Positions 15,579 to 25,855 are shown, numbered from the stretch's first letter. The stretch: DNA of 64,000 bases from Nocardioides acrostichi (GCF_015319165.1 NZ_JADIVZ010000001.1:682001-746000); one strand, 5' to 3'. Notes: generated by a model from the letters alone, not told the origin. Made by a program: numbers and translations.

Positions 15579-18500
15579 GCGAGACGACCGGCCCGCAACG
15601 CCCCGCCGGCCCCCCGCCCCTGCCGCGGCGCAGCAACCGCTCGCGAGCCCTCGGCATCACCGCCGTGGTTCTGGTCGTGCTGTTCTTCGGCGTCACGGCG
15701 TTCGCGAATTTTTACACCAACCGGCTGTGGTACGTCTCCGGTGGCTACGCGGGCGTGTTCACCACGATGGTCGTGACCCGCGCCGTGCTGTTCGTCGTCG
15801 TGGGGCTGCTGCTGGCAGCGGTGGTCTGCGCCAACGTCGTCGTCGCCTACCGCTACCGACCGTTGTTCGTCGGCATGCCCGATGCGAACGGCATGGGCCG
15901 CTACCGCGAGGCCATCACGCCGGTGCGTCGCTTGGTCGTGCTCGGCCTGGGCGTCGTGCTGCTGCTGTTCGCAGGCTCCTCGGCGTCCGGCCAGTGGCGC
16001 ACCTTCCAGCTGTGGCGCAACGGCGGCAGCTTCGGCACCGACGACCCGTACTTCGGCAAGGACGTCGGCTTCTTCGTCTTCGACCTGCCCTGGTACCACT
16101 TCCTCACCGATGTCGCGATGGCGACGTTCGTGCTCTCGGCCATCGCCGCGGCGGTCACGCACTACCTCTACGGCGGCATCTCGTTGCAGACGCCGGGGGA
16201 GCGGATGTCGGGTGCGGCGCAGGCGCAGCTCTCACTCCTCGTGGGTCTATTCGTGCTCACCAAGGGGGTCGACTACTACCTCGACCGCTTCGACCTGGCC
16301 TCGCAGAGCGGGTCGCTGATCACCGGCCTGACCTACACCGACGACAACGCGTTGCTGCCCGCTAAGACGCTGCTGCTCATCTTCGCGACCATCTGCGCGG
16401 TGCTGTTCTTCCTCAACGTGTGGCGGCGCACCTGGATGCTGCCCAGTGTGGGCGCGGCGCTGTTGGTGCTGCTGGCGATCCTGCTGGGGCTGATCTGGCC
16501 GGGCGCGGTGCAGCAGTTCCAGGTCAAGCCCTCCGAGCTCGACCGTGAGCAGCCCTACATCGCCAAGAACATCGAGGCGACGCGCGAGGCCTACGACCTG
16601 ACCGACGTCGATATCGAGAAGTACTCGCCCGAGACCACGCTGGGCTCCTCCCTCGCCGCCCTCGACGGCGAGACCAAGTCGATCCCGCTGGTCGACCCGC
16701 AGGTGGTGCGGTCGGCGTTCGAGCAGACCCAGCAGGTGCGGGCCTACTACTCGGTGGCGCCGGTGCTCGACGTCGATCGCTACCAGGTCGACGGCACCGA
16801 CCGGGCCCTCGTGCTCGGCGTGCGCGAGCTCAACACGGGCGGCATCCCGGACAAGAACTGGACCAACCTGCACACGGTCTACACGCACGGCAACGGCATC
16901 ATCGCCGCCTACGCCAACCAGCGCGGCCGTGACGACAAATCCCAGCTCGACACCTCCTCGTCCGCTGCCGACGAGGTGGGCATCGAGTGGGCGCAGGGCA
17001 CGAACTCCGGTGAGGACGACCTTCAAGACGCCACCGGGGGCTACGAGGACCGCGTCTACTACGGCCAGGAGAGCCCGGACTACTCGATCGTGGGCAAGGC
17101 CAGCGCCGACGCGCCGAACTATGAGCTCAACCTGCCGCTGCTGGGCTCCGACGAGGGTTCGACCACGACGTTCGAGGGCAACGGCGACGCCTCGGTCGGC
17201 AGCAGCTTCAACCGGTTCATGTTCGCGATCCGGTTCGGCGAGCCGAACTTCGTGCTGTCGGGGCGCGTCAACGACAACTCCAAGGTGCTCTTCGACCGCG
17301 ACCCCACGTTGCGCGTGCAGAAGGTGGCGCCGTGGCTGACCGTCGACTCCGACCCGTACCCGGCGATCGTCGACGGACGCATCGAGTGGGTGCTCGACGG
17401 CTACACGACGACCGATCGCTTCCCGGGAGCCCAGAAGGACTCCTACAGCGACATGATCGACGACTCGCTCCAGGAGGATCTGGGCGGTCTCCAGACGCTG
17501 CCGACCGACCAGATCAACTACATGCGCAACGCGGTGAAGGCCACGGTCGACGCCTACTCCGGCAAGGTGACGCTGTACGAGTGGGACACCGAGGATCCCA
17601 TCCTCAAGGCGTGGGAAGGCGTGTTCCCGAACACGGTGCAGCCGAAGTCGGCGATCCCCGAGGAACTGCTCCAGCACCTGCGCTACCCCGAGGATCTGTT
17701 CAAGGTGCAGCGCTACCAGCTCGCGCGCTACCACGTGACGAACGCCGAGGACTGGTATCAGTCGAACAACCGCTGGGAGGTGCCGGAGGATCCCTACTCG
17801 CCGCGCACGTACCAGCCGCCCTATCGGCTGTTCATCGACGAGCCCGGCGACACGAACAACGATGAGACGTTCTCGCTCACCAGCGTCTACACGCCTTACG
17901 AGAAGGCCAACCTTGCCTCGTTCGTGGCGGTCGACTCGGATGCGACGTCGGCCGACTACGGACAGATGAAGGTGCTCGAGCTGCCCAACGAGTCCACGCC
18001 GGGTCCGAGCCTGGTTGCCAACCAGTTCGCCTCCGACCCACAGGTGGCCGATCTGCTCGCCCAGTTCAACCGCTCGGGTGCGCGCCCGGTGTACGGCAAC
18101 CTGCTGACGCTGCCGGTCAACGACGGGCTGATGTACGTGCAGCCGGTCTACGCCAGCCGCGAGGTCACCGATGCCTCGTTCCCGATCCTGCGCTACGTGC
18201 TCACCAAGTACGGCAACAACATCGGCGTCGGCACCACGCTGCGCCGCTCGCTCTCCGACCTGCTCTCGACGTCCGGTGCGGGATCGGGCGACGACGGTCA
18301 GGGCTCGGGCACGGGCAACCAGGGCAATGGCAACCAGGGCAACGGCAACCAGGGCACGGGCAACGCCACGGTCGACCAGCTGCTGAAGCGGGCCGAGGCC
18401 GCCTTCAACGCCGCCGACCGTGCCTATGCGGCCGGCAACCTGGGCGGCTACCAGAGGAACGTCAAGAAGGCGCAGGATCTCATCGGCCAAGCCCTCGCCC

Positions 18501-18598
18501 TCTCCAACGCCAGCGCGGGTGGCTCGGAGTCCGACGACCCGTCGTCGAGCGCCAGCCCGAGTGAGAGTCCCAGCGCGTCGTCCTCCGCCGGGGGATGA
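15575..18598 (+). CDS. UPF0182 family membrane protein
   Basis: This 1007-residue UPF0182 protein has about seven transmembrane helices in the first 310 residues, followed by a large extracytoplasmic region. It ends in a low-complexity tail of GNQGNGNQG repeats (about 905-920), a helical segment and a Ser/Pro-rich end. Family members are long actinobacterial membrane proteins of unknown function. GTG start overlapping the PPA1309 stop. The Gly/Asn repeat is encoded by a direct DNA repeat around 18306-18360, where slippage could occur. Confidence 0.92.
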   Translation: MSETTGPQRPAGPPPLPRRSNRSRALGITAVVLVVLFFGVTAFANFYTNRLWYVSGGYAGVFTTMVVTRAVLFVVVGLLLAAVVCANVVVAYRYRPLFVGMPDANGMGRYREAITPVRRLVVLGLGVVLLLFAGSSASGQWRTFQLWRNGGSFGTDDPYFGKDVGFFVFDLPWYHFLTDVAMATFVLSAIAAAVTHYLYGGISLQTPGERMSGAAQAQLSLLVGLFVLTKGVDYYLDRFDLASQSGSLITGLTYTDDNALLPAKTLLLIFATICAVLFFLNVWRRTWMLPSVGAALLVLLAILLGLIWPGAVQQFQVKPSELDREQPYIAKNIEATREAYDLTDVDIEKYSPETTLGSSLAALDGETKSIPLVDPQVVRSAFEQTQQVRAYYSVAPVLDVDRYQVDGTDRALVLGVRELNTGGIPDKNWTNLHTVYTHGNGIIAAYANQRGRDDKSQLDTSSSAADEVGIEWAQGTNSGEDDLQDATGGYEDRVYYGQESPDYSIVGKASADAPNYELNLPLLGSDEGSTTTFEGNGDASVGSSFNRFMFAIRFGEPNFVLSGRVNDNSKVLFDRDPTLRVQKVAPWLTVDSDPYPAIVDGRIEWVLDGYTTTDRFPGAQKDSYSDMIDDSLQEDLGGLQTLPTDQINYMRNAVKATVDAYSGKVTLYEWDTEDPILKAWEGVFPNTVQPKSAIPEELLQHLRYPEDLFKVQRYQLARYHVTNAEDWYQSNNRWEVPEDPYSPRTYQPPYRLFIDEPGDTNNDETFSLTSVYTPYEKANLASFVAVDSDATSADYGQMKVLELPNESTPGPSLVANQFASDPQVADLLAQFNRSGARPVYGNLLTLPVNDGLMYVQPVYASREVTDASFPILRYVLTKYGNNIGVGTTLRRSLSDLLSTSGAGSGDDGQGSGTGNQGNGNQGNGNQGTGNATVDQLLKRAEAAFNAADRAYAAGNLGGYQRNVKKAQDLIGQALALSNASAGGSESDDPSSSASPSESPSASSSAGG

Positions 18599-18682
18599 GC
18601 CGGGGTCGAGGCAGGGCCTCCAGCTCCGTGAGCACCTCGATTTGGTGGCCCCAGCACCGCTGTGTAACGTTGGGTTCACCGA

Positions 18683-18756
18683 CGCGGGGTGGAGCAGCTC
18701 GGTAGCTCGCTGGGCTCATAACCCAGAGGTCGCAGGTTCAAATCCTGCCCCCGCTA
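18683..18756 (+). tRNA. Initiator tRNA-Met (CAT)
   Basis: The 74-nt cloverleaf starts CGCGGGGTGGAGCAGCTCGG. It has the anticodon stem with three G-C pairs GGG/CCC flanking CTCATAA, which marks the initiator, and ends in the T-arm GCAGGTTCAAATCCTGC. Position 1 does not pair with position 72, another initiator feature. CCA is not encoded. The 3' half is duplicated exactly at 28000-28036, so this gene is the attachment site of the island that follows and is restored intact by the left junction. Confidence 0.97.
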
Positions 18757-18759
18757 CAA
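18723..18759 (+). repeat. attL: 37-bp direct repeat within tRNA-fMet 3' end
   Basis: Starts CCAGAGGTCGCAGGTTCAAA and runs to CTACAA, identical to 28000-28036. Covers the anticodon-stem 3' side, T-arm and acceptor end, the classical crossover site of tyrosine-recombinase elements. Confidence 0.9.
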
Positions 18760-18764
18760 AGAAA

Positions 18765-18810
18765 ACCGGCCCTGACCTGCGGAAACGCCGGTCAGGGCCG
18801 GTTGCATTTG
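18765..18810 (+). terminator. Terminator after tRNA-fMet
   Basis: ACCGGCCCTGACC (18765-18777) pairs perfectly with GGTCAGGGCCGGT (18790-18802), loop TGCGGAAACGCC, followed by TGCATTT. A related hairpin with the same TGCGGAAACG loop follows the right copy of the repeat. Confidence 0.8.
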
Positions 18811-18924
18811 CCCCGAGGATTTGAACCCACCGGCCAGAAACTGGCCAGAAATCGGGTCGATGACCCATGACACTCCTGGATTCTCCGCGTGAATCAGACC
18901 GCGGGCACGCGGATCTGAGGCGAG

Positions 18925-18955
18925 TTGACTCGGGTTCAAATCCCGCTGCCCCACC
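18925..18955 (+). other. tRNA 3'-end remnant (T-arm plus acceptor)
   Basis: CGGGTTCAAATCCCG is a perfect T-arm and is followed by CTGCCCCACC, which looks like an acceptor 3' strand with discriminator. No 5' half with a matching GGGGCAG is upstream, so this is a fragment, probably left by an earlier integration into another tRNA gene. It lies just before jetA, inside the island. Confidence 0.45.
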
Positions 18956-18984
18956 CGGGTCATGGTCTTGGGAAGCCGGAGTTT

Positions 18985-20571
18985 GTGTCGGCGGTCGGGG
19001 CTACCGTGTCGGCCGTGGCCGACGGCATGCTGCACCCGCGCGAGCGTCAGACGCTCGGAGCGCTGAGGTATGCGGTCAACGAGGAAGCGGCCAGCTACCT
19101 CGCGATCATGCGGCTGTTCACGAGTGGGATGAGTGGCTTTCTGTCCGATCAGTCGGCAGGCGAAGTCGCGGAGCGACTTGCCGCGCAGGGATTGGAGCTC
19201 GACCGGGACGTGGTCGATCAGCGTCTCTCCTACCTCGTCGAGCACGGCAACTTGGCGCGCAGCCCCCGCGAGTCCGACGCGCGGAGCGTCCGTGAGTACC
19301 TCGCTAATCGAGCTCGCTATCAGCTGACCCAACGTGGGGAGCTCGTTCACCGCCAGGTCGAGGAACTGCTGGCGCATTCCGACTCCGCGCGAGAGGTCTC
19401 GAGCGAGATGCTGCCCGGCATCCTCAGTGGCATCGAGGAACTGACTCGGATCTGCGGCCACGGTCTGGAAACCGCCGATCCTCGCGACTTGGCAGGTCGG
19501 ATCACCACCTTGTTCGCCCAGTTCGAGGTCCTGGTCTCGTCTACGCGGCAGTTCTACTCCTACTTGACCCAGGTCCTCACGCGGTTCGACCTCGGTCGCG
19601 ATGAGTTCGAGATGTTCAAGAGCGCCCTGCTGGACTACCTCCAGCGGTTCATCGACGAGATCTCCCGACACATGCCGCAGGTCGCCGACCGGCTGCGCGA
19701 ACTCGAGCCGAGCGTGCCGTCGCTGTGCGAGCGCGCGAACGCTGGCGAGCGCCTGATCGGGTTGGATGGCGCGAGCGCCAGGCGAGCGACCGGCCTCGAG
19801 CCTGGCGACTGGGAGAGTCTGCACCTGTGGTTCGTGGGCTCGTCCGGCCGCCGTTCCGATGCCAACAACGTGCGCCGCTTGGCGACTGACGCGATGCGGT
19901 CGCTCCTGATCAACCTCCGCCGGATTGCAGCGGGTGCTGACCGCCAGCAGAGCAGGTACGGCGATCTGGTGAGACTCGCCGGCTGGTTCGACAGTGCCGA
20001 CGACGCTCGCGCCCATGACCTGTGGGCGTCGGCGTTCGGCCTCTACTCTGCTCGCCATCTCTCGTTCGCTGCCGATCCGGACGGTGACCCCGTGGCGGCT
20101 ACCCAGAGTTGGTGGCGGGCTCCCGTGGCCGAGGTGCCAATCGGCTTGCGCATCCACGGCGAGCGCAAGGCCGGCGGCCGCACCGGCGCTCGAGCCGACT
20201 ACTCCGCCGCCAAGCAGGCCCGGCTCGCCGCGCGCGAGCGGGAACAGCAGAGGCGATCCGAAGCGCTGCGTGAGCTCGCCAGCCATGTGGGCGAGCTGCG
20301 CGATGTCCGACTCAGCGACGACGCTCGTACCGCGTTTCTGGACCTGCACGCGCAAGCAATGAGCGGAAACGGCGGTGCGCCGACAGTCGACGCGCCCGCG
20401 AGGGCTGCCACTCGGGTCGACGACGATCTGCTGACGATCTCACTGCGCGCACTTCCTGGCGGGTCCACCACGATCACCAGTCCGGCGGGCCGCTTGACGC
20501 TGCGCGACCTCGCCGTCGAGATCGCCGTTGTGGTCGACGCGGAGCGATCCGAGAGGATGGCGGAGGGATGA
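18985..20571 (+). CDS. jetA: Wadjet JetA-type protein (DUF2397, TIGR02677 family)
   Basis: This roughly 528-residue protein belongs to the DUF2397 family. A winged-helix N-terminus (RYAVNEEAASYLAIMRLF, LVEHGNLARSPRE) is followed by long helices, as expected for the kleisin-like subunit of a bacterial SMC complex. In Wadjet, JetA, JetB and JetC form the loop-extruding complex that senses small circular DNA. Start choice: GTG 18985 has GGAAGCCGGAG just upstream. GTG 19006, GTG 19015 and ATG 19027 are alternatives, and a longer frame to 18925 would read through a tRNA remnant. The stop overlaps jetB (ATGA). Confidence 0.9.
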   Translation: MSAVGATVSAVADGMLHPRERQTLGALRYAVNEEAASYLAIMRLFTSGMSGFLSDQSAGEVAERLAAQGLELDRDVVDQRLSYLVEHGNLARSPRESDARSVREYLANRARYQLTQRGELVHRQVEELLAHSDSAREVSSEMLPGILSGIEELTRICGHGLETADPRDLAGRITTLFAQFEVLVSSTRQFYSYLTQVLTRFDLGRDEFEMFKSALLDYLQRFIDEISRHMPQVADRLRELEPSVPSLCERANAGERLIGLDGASARRATGLEPGDWESLHLWFVGSSGRRSDANNVRRLATDAMRSLLINLRRIAAGADRQQSRYGDLVRLAGWFDSADDARAHDLWASAFGLYSARHLSFAADPDGDPVAATQSWWRAPVAEVPIGLRIHGERKAGGRTGARADYSAAKQARLAAREREQQRRSEALRELASHVGELRDVRLSDDARTAFLDLHAQAMSGNGGAPTVDAPARAATRVDDDLLTISLRALPGGSTTITSPAGRLTLRDLAVEIAVVVDAERSERMAEG

Positions 20572-21782
20572 CCGTCATGCCCGAACGCCCCGGACCGGCG
20601 CCCGACCTGCTTGCTGAGGCCGACCTGCGCGATGCCGCCCGCGCCCTGCTCCTGACGCCGCTGCTCACCGCTGACAGGAATCCTGATGAGTTAGGTCTCG
20701 TCCGCCGACATCGCGACGAGCTTGCGCGCTTGTTCGCCGAAGGGCTGGGCTACCGGCTGGTGGTGGAGCCGGGCCTCGCGCGGCTGTTCAAGACCGGGCT
20801 CGGGCGTGACGCTCTCCGTCCTTTGCGCCGACGCAACGACGCACCATTCACCCCACGGCGTTACGCATTGCTCGCGCTCACCCTCGCGGCCCTGACCCAG
20901 GCACGCCGACAGCTGATGGTCGACGAGCTGGTTGCAGCGGTTCGCTCGGCAGCGGTCGACGCAGGCCTCGATGTGGACCTCGACGTGATCACGGACCGGC
21001 GCGCCCTGCACTCAGCCCTCGTTGCGCTGGTCGACCTCGGTGTGCTCAGCGAGCGTGACGGCGACCTCGAACACTGGGTCGAACGGCGCACGGAGTCCCT
21101 ACTCGACGTGCACCGTGACCGGCTGGCCGTCCTCCTGTCGGCTCCTGTCGCGGGGTGTCAGGGGCCGGACGACCTTCTGGAGGTCGCGGCAGTGCCGTCC
21201 GCCGCGGGCGGTGCTCGGGTGGCGGTGCGCCGCCGGCTGGCCGAGCAGCCGGTCCTCTCGACTGAAGACCTCACCGACGAGCAGCGAGAGTGGTGGCGCC
21301 GCAATCGGGAGCGAGAGCGCGAGTGGTTCCGCCGTTGGCTCGGGCTCGACCTAGAGCTGCGTGCCGAGGGCGCAATCGTCATCGACCCGAGCGGTGAGCT
21401 CACCGACCGGCCGTTCCCCTCGTCAGGATCAGCGCGTCACTTCGCCCTGCTTCTCCTCGGTGAGCTGGTCGAAGAGCTGCGGACCGAGCAGGGTGCGGCA
21501 CTGGCCGGCGTTGCCTGGGCGCATGTCGCGGTGTCCACCGCGCGCGGGGCCGCCGATCGAGTCTTCAACACGTGGCGGCGCGGCCTTCGCAAGGACCACC
21601 GTGACGATCCCGACCTGGTGTTCAACGAGGCGGTCGAGGTGCTCGTGGAGGCTGGGCTGGTCCGCATGGACCCGAACGGGCTGCTCGTGCACGCGGCCGC
21701 GGCCCGCTACGCACCCCGCCCCGAGCTTCTGGCAGCCGGCCCGTCGGGGGAGCGGTCGATCTTCGAGGAGGACGAGGCATGA
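20568..21782 (+). CDS. jetB: Wadjet JetB-type protein (DUF2398, TIGR02678 family)
   Basis: This 404-residue protein is of the DUF2398 family. Helical and winged-helix regions include RLVVEPGLARLFKTGLG and the typical PFTPRRYALLALTLAAL. It would be the KITE-type accessory subunit bridging the kleisin and SMC-like ATPase. A second in-frame ATG at 20577 is possible. It overlaps jetA by four bases and jetC by four bases (ATGA at 21779), so all subunits are translationally coupled. Confidence 0.9.
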   Translation: MTVMPERPGPAPDLLAEADLRDAARALLLTPLLTADRNPDELGLVRRHRDELARLFAEGLGYRLVVEPGLARLFKTGLGRDALRPLRRRNDAPFTPRRYALLALTLAALTQARRQLMVDELVAAVRSAAVDAGLDVDLDVITDRRALHSALVALVDLGVLSERDGDLEHWVERRTESLLDVHRDRLAVLLSAPVAGCQGPDDLLEVAAVPSAAGGARVAVRRRLAEQPVLSTEDLTDEQREWWRRNREREREWFRRWLGLDLELRAEGAIVIDPSGELTDRPFPSSGSARHFALLLLGELVEELRTEQGAALAGVAWAHVAVSTARGAADRVFNTWRRGLRKDHRDDPDLVFNEAVEVLVEAGLVRMDPNGLLVHAAAARYAPRPELLAAGPSGERSIFEEDEA

Positions 21783-24700
21783 CCATCGAGCTGACATCCC
21801 GCCGAGCAGACGCACCGAGCGGCGGGTCCGACCGATTCCGGCTGCATCGTGCCGGCATTCTCAACGTCTGGCAGTACGACGAGCAGGAGTTCGCCTTCGC
21901 CGACGGTCGCCTGTTGCTGCGCGGCGCCAACGGGGCAGGGAAGTCCAAGACCCTGGAGATGTTGCTGCCGTTCGCGCTTGACGGTGACAAGGCGCGGATC
22001 ACCGCGTCCGCGCGTCATCACACCAGCCTGCTTTGGCTGATGACCGACGGCTACGAGGGTCAGGCTCGTGTCGGCTACATCTGGCTGGAGTTCCTGCGAG
22101 TGCTGTCCGACGGCTCTGAGGAGGCATTCACCTGCGGGGTCGGTATCCGTGCCTCCGCATCGGCGCGGACGGCCACCGCCTGGCACTTCGCCACAGATCG
22201 CCGGGTGGGGCACGACCTGTCACTCGAGGACGACGCGGGCCCGCTGTCCCGCCCGAGGCTGGAGGAGCTTCTCGGGCCGGAGCACGTGTTCGAGAAGGCT
22301 GCGGCCTACAAGGAGCACGTTGGCCGAGAGTTGTTCGGTCTCGAAGTCGCGCAGTACGACGAGGTGCTGCGGCTGCTCTACTGGCTCCGTCAGCCGCAGG
22401 TCGGCGAGGACATCGAGCCCGCGAAGCTGGCCGACCAGCTGTCCCAGGCGCTGCCCCAGGTCGACGAGCAGGCGGTCCGGTCGGCCGGCGACACCTTCGA
22501 TGAGTTGACTGCTTTCGGCGAGCAGATCGAGCGTCGCTCGGCAGCAGCGGGCACGCTCGAGTCCCTAGCCGACGCCTTCTCCCGTTACGCGCGCGCTGTC
22601 GCCGCCCAGCGTGGCAGGGAGCTGGCGGAGTTACTGCGAGTCGAGCGGCGTCTGCTCAAGGACGTACGCAACGCCGAGACGCGCGTCGTCGAGACGGCGC
22701 AGGCCCGGGAGAGCGTCGAGAACGCCTTGCAGCAAGCACGGGACGGACTCGCGGAGGACGACGCGCGGCTGCGCGCCCTGGAGGCGGAACCTGCGGCACG
22801 CGACCAGCGCCGTCTGTCCGAGCTCGCCGACCTGCTCGTTCGCGACCTGAAGGCTTCTGCGAGCGGTCGCGAGCGTCTGGACCGCCATGCCCGGCACCAC
22901 CGTGCCAAGGAGGAGGCCCTCGCACGGCGGGCCGGCGAGATCGAAGCAGAACTGTCCGAGCATGCCGGTTCAATGCGCACCACCGCACTGAAGGAGAGGG
23001 AGATCATCGCCACCGTCCACGTCGTCGTGCCGCCGGCCCTCGACGGGATCACGCTGGCCGAGGCTGCTGACGCCACCAGAGCCGCCGATGCCTTGGAGCA
23101 GACCACCGGAGCGTTCGAGGTGTCACAGACGGCCACTCGCACTCGGGCCGCCGCAGTCACGTCGGTGCGCGAGGCCGCCGGTGACGTCGAGATGGCGCGG
23201 ACGCGTCAGGCTGAGGCCGACCGGCGAGCGGACGATGCCGAGCGGCGCTGGGAGGAGTCCCGCGCCCGGAGGGTCGCTGCACAACAGGCCGCAGACTCCG
23301 AGGAGGCGGCGCTGCTCACCGCCCTCGGCGACTGGGTGCGGGCCCCCGAGGCGCCGACGGTCGAGCTGCCCGACGACCTGACGCCCGAGAGCATAGAGGC
23401 GCTACCGGCGCTGGCGCGCGCCGCCGTACGACCTGGCCTGCAGCGGTTGCGCGAGGAGGAGCAGCGCGCCGCAACCCGGCGCGACAATGCGGCCTTCGAT
23501 GTCGAGAAGCTCTCGATGGAGCGAGCTCGAGTCGAAGCCGAGCCCGAGCCGGCCCCTCCGCCCCCGGCGTTGGGCCGCACCTCGCGTCCCGACGGTAGTG
23601 CGCTCTGGCAGTTGGTCGACTTCGCCGACCATCTGTCCGAGGCCGAGTGCGCTGGCATCGAGGCCGCACTGCAGGGCGCGGGCCTGCTCGACGGCTGGGT
23701 CCGCCCGGGTGGCCGCTTGCTGGATGCCGACCATCGCGACGTCGTGCTGTCGGCGCTAGCGACCTCAACCGAATCGGGAACCCTTGCGGACGTACTCCGG
23801 CTCGACCTACCTGCCGACAGCGACGTAACCGCCGCCGACGTTAGTCGCGTGCTTGCCGCGATCCGGACCGGTGACATCGCGGAAGCAGCCGTTAGCGTCG
23901 CCCTCGACGGATGCTGGCGGATCGGGCCCGCTCACGGTCGTGCGACGAAGGAGCGGGCGCAGTACGTCGGCGCCACGGCTCGCACTCAGGAACGCGCACG
24001 TCGTCTGTCCGACCTCGACCAGCGGATCGAAGAGGCGCGCGCAGCACATGGCGCCGCCGCCACGGCGGTGGCCGAAGCCAAGGCTGCCATCGCCACACTC
24101 GAGCGTTGGGAGCAGGCGCTGCCGTCGTCTACCGCGCTGCGCGAGGCGTGGTCTCAGTTGAAGGTGGTCCGCGAGGCCGAGGACCGCGATGATACTGCGA
24201 ACCGTGAGGTCCAGAGGCTGGCCCAGGAGGCGAGGGCCGTGACCGCCCGAGCTACGAGCGAACTCGATCGGCTGGCAATCGGCCACGGGCTCCCCACTGA
24301 CCTGGATGCGTTGGCGGCGGTAGAGCAGCGTATCCGCGACCTGCTCGACGGCCTCGCGACGCTCGTAGGCGCAGTGTCCCGGCTGGCCCGCGATCTGAGG
24401 CGGTGGTCTGCCGATCACGACGAGGTCCGGCTCGGCGGGGAGTCGCTGGCCCAGGAGGAGCAGGAGGCACGCGCGGCCGACCGCCATACCGAGGAGACCC
24501 GGGCGGAGCTCACCGCGCTCCGCGAATCCGTGGGCGCCTCGGTACGCGAGCTAGAGGAGAAGGTGACCGCGGCAAAGGAGTCGCGGTCAGTGCACAGCAG
24601 GCAGGCCAAGGTGGCGGAGCAGGAGCGGACGCACGCAATCGAGCGCCACGCGACCGCCGAGGCCGACCTGCGCGCGGCACGCGTCCACGTAGCCGAGCAG

Positions 24701-25855
24701 GTGGCGCGTCGCCAAGACGCCTTGGCGTCGTTCGCCGCGCTCGCTACACCGCCCGGACTTCTCGCTGCGGCGACCGACGACGCTGACCTCCTTGATGGGA
24801 CCGTGTCGATCGCATCCGTGGGGCCGGACGACCCCACCCCGACCGCGCTCGCCCGGGCAGCCCAGGGCTTCGCCGCCCTATCCACAGACGATCCCGTCGC
24901 AGCCCGCAACGAGGTGTACAAGGTTCACCGGGAGGCTTCGACGGGACCCGCCGCGGACCACCAGCCATCCATCGCCCCCTACGAGGCGTGGGATCTCCTT
25001 GCCGTCATCGGACGTGATGACGGGGGAGAGGCAGGGATCGTCGACCTTGCTCGACGTGTCCGAACGTCGGTCGACCGAGACCGCAGCCTGCTGACAGAGA
25101 GGGAGAAGAAGCAGTTCGAGCAGCACGTGCTGGGCGAGCTGGGTGATGCGATCCGGCGTTGTCGGCGCGACGCCGACGAGCTCGTGGCCGCCATGAACGG
25201 ATTGCTCGGCGACGTGATGACGTCGCAGGGGATCCGGGTCCGGCTGGATTGGAAGCTTCGTGACGATGTGCCCGCCGAGGCGCGTGCGGCGGTCGACTTC
25301 CTTGCGCAACCAGTGGGAGCCCTCATCCCGGAGGAGCGCGAGAAACTGCGCGATGTACTCCACCGACTGATCGAGGCGTCGCGTGCGGAGCGACCCGAAC
25401 TGGCTTACAGCGAGCATCTCGCGGCTGCCCTGGACTACCGAACGTGGTCGGCGTTCACGATCCGCTACTCCCGGCCCGAGAAGCCCGGACAGTGGGACCG
25501 CCTTCATCGTCGATCGCCTCTCTCCCAGGGCGAGCAGAAGGTCTTGTGTTATCTCCCGCTGTTCGCGGCGGCGGCGGCGCATTTCACCTCGCTCGCCGGC
25601 GCTGCCCCGCACGCGCCGCGGTTGGTCCTGCTCGACGACGCGTTCCCGAAGATCGACGTCCGGACGCATCCCCTGCTCTTCGGCCTGCTCGTCCAACTGG
25701 ACCTGGACTTCGTGATGACGAGCGAGCGGCTCTGGGGCGATCACTCGACGGTTCCGGCGCTTGCGATCTACGAGGCGCTGCGCGATCCGAGCCAGCGCGG
25801 CATCGCCCAGTACGAGTACCGCTGGGACGGGCGCGTGCTGCAAGGCATCGGATGA
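21779..25855 (+). CDS. jetC: Wadjet JetC-type SMC-like ATPase (TIGR02680 family)
   Basis: This 1358-residue SMC/MukB-like ATPase has Walker A GANGAGKSKTLEM (about residue 47), a long central coiled-coil region rich in Ala, Arg and Glu, the ABC signature LSQGEQK (about 1248) and Walker B RLVLLDDAFPKID (about 1280), followed by the D-loop and H-loop-like TSERLWG. The architecture matches the motor of Wadjet complexes that extrudes DNA loops and detects small circular plasmids. All three ATPase motifs are intact, so the motor should be functional. ATGA overlap at both ends. Confidence 0.93.
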   Translation: MTIELTSRRADAPSGGSDRFRLHRAGILNVWQYDEQEFAFADGRLLLRGANGAGKSKTLEMLLPFALDGDKARITASARHHTSLLWLMTDGYEGQARVGYIWLEFLRVLSDGSEEAFTCGVGIRASASARTATAWHFATDRRVGHDLSLEDDAGPLSRPRLEELLGPEHVFEKAAAYKEHVGRELFGLEVAQYDEVLRLLYWLRQPQVGEDIEPAKLADQLSQALPQVDEQAVRSAGDTFDELTAFGEQIERRSAAAGTLESLADAFSRYARAVAAQRGRELAELLRVERRLLKDVRNAETRVVETAQARESVENALQQARDGLAEDDARLRALEAEPAARDQRRLSELADLLVRDLKASASGRERLDRHARHHRAKEEALARRAGEIEAELSEHAGSMRTTALKEREIIATVHVVVPPALDGITLAEAADATRAADALEQTTGAFEVSQTATRTRAAAVTSVREAAGDVEMARTRQAEADRRADDAERRWEESRARRVAAQQAADSEEAALLTALGDWVRAPEAPTVELPDDLTPESIEALPALARAAVRPGLQRLREEEQRAATRRDNAAFDVEKLSMERARVEAEPEPAPPPPALGRTSRPDGSALWQLVDFADHLSEAECAGIEAALQGAGLLDGWVRPGGRLLDADHRDVVLSALATSTESGTLADVLRLDLPADSDVTAADVSRVLAAIRTGDIAEAAVSVALDGCWRIGPAHGRATKERAQYVGATARTQERARRLSDLDQRIEEARAAHGAAATAVAEAKAAIATLERWEQALPSSTALREAWSQLKVVREAEDRDDTANREVQRLAQEARAVTARATSELDRLAIGHGLPTDLDALAAVEQRIRDLLDGLATLVGAVSRLARDLRRWSADHDEVRLGGESLAQEEQEARAADRHTEETRAELTALRESVGASVRELEEKVTAAKESRSVHSRQAKVAEQERTHAIERHATAEADLRAARVHVAEQVARRQDALASFAALATPPGLLAAATDDADLLDGTVSIASVGPDDPTPTALARAAQGFAALSTDDPVAARNEVYKVHREASTGPAADHQPSIAPYEAWDLLAVIGRDDGGEAGIVDLARRVRTSVDRDRSLLTEREKKQFEQHVLGELGDAIRRCRRDADELVAAMNGLLGDVMTSQGIRVRLDWKLRDDVPAEARAAVDFLAQPVGALIPEEREKLRDVLHRLIEASRAERPELAYSEHLAAALDYRTWSAFTIRYSRPEKPGQWDRLHRRSPLSQGEQKVLCYLPLFAAAAAHFTSLAGAAPHAPRLVLLDDAFPKIDVRTHPLLFGLLVQLDLDFVMTSERLWGDHSTVPALAIYEALRDPSQRGIAQYEYRWDGRVLQGIG

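Noticed and set aside
16247..18679. 810-residue minus-strand frame opposite UPF0182
   Set aside because: High-GC antisense shadow of a long real gene; no domain and implausible composition.
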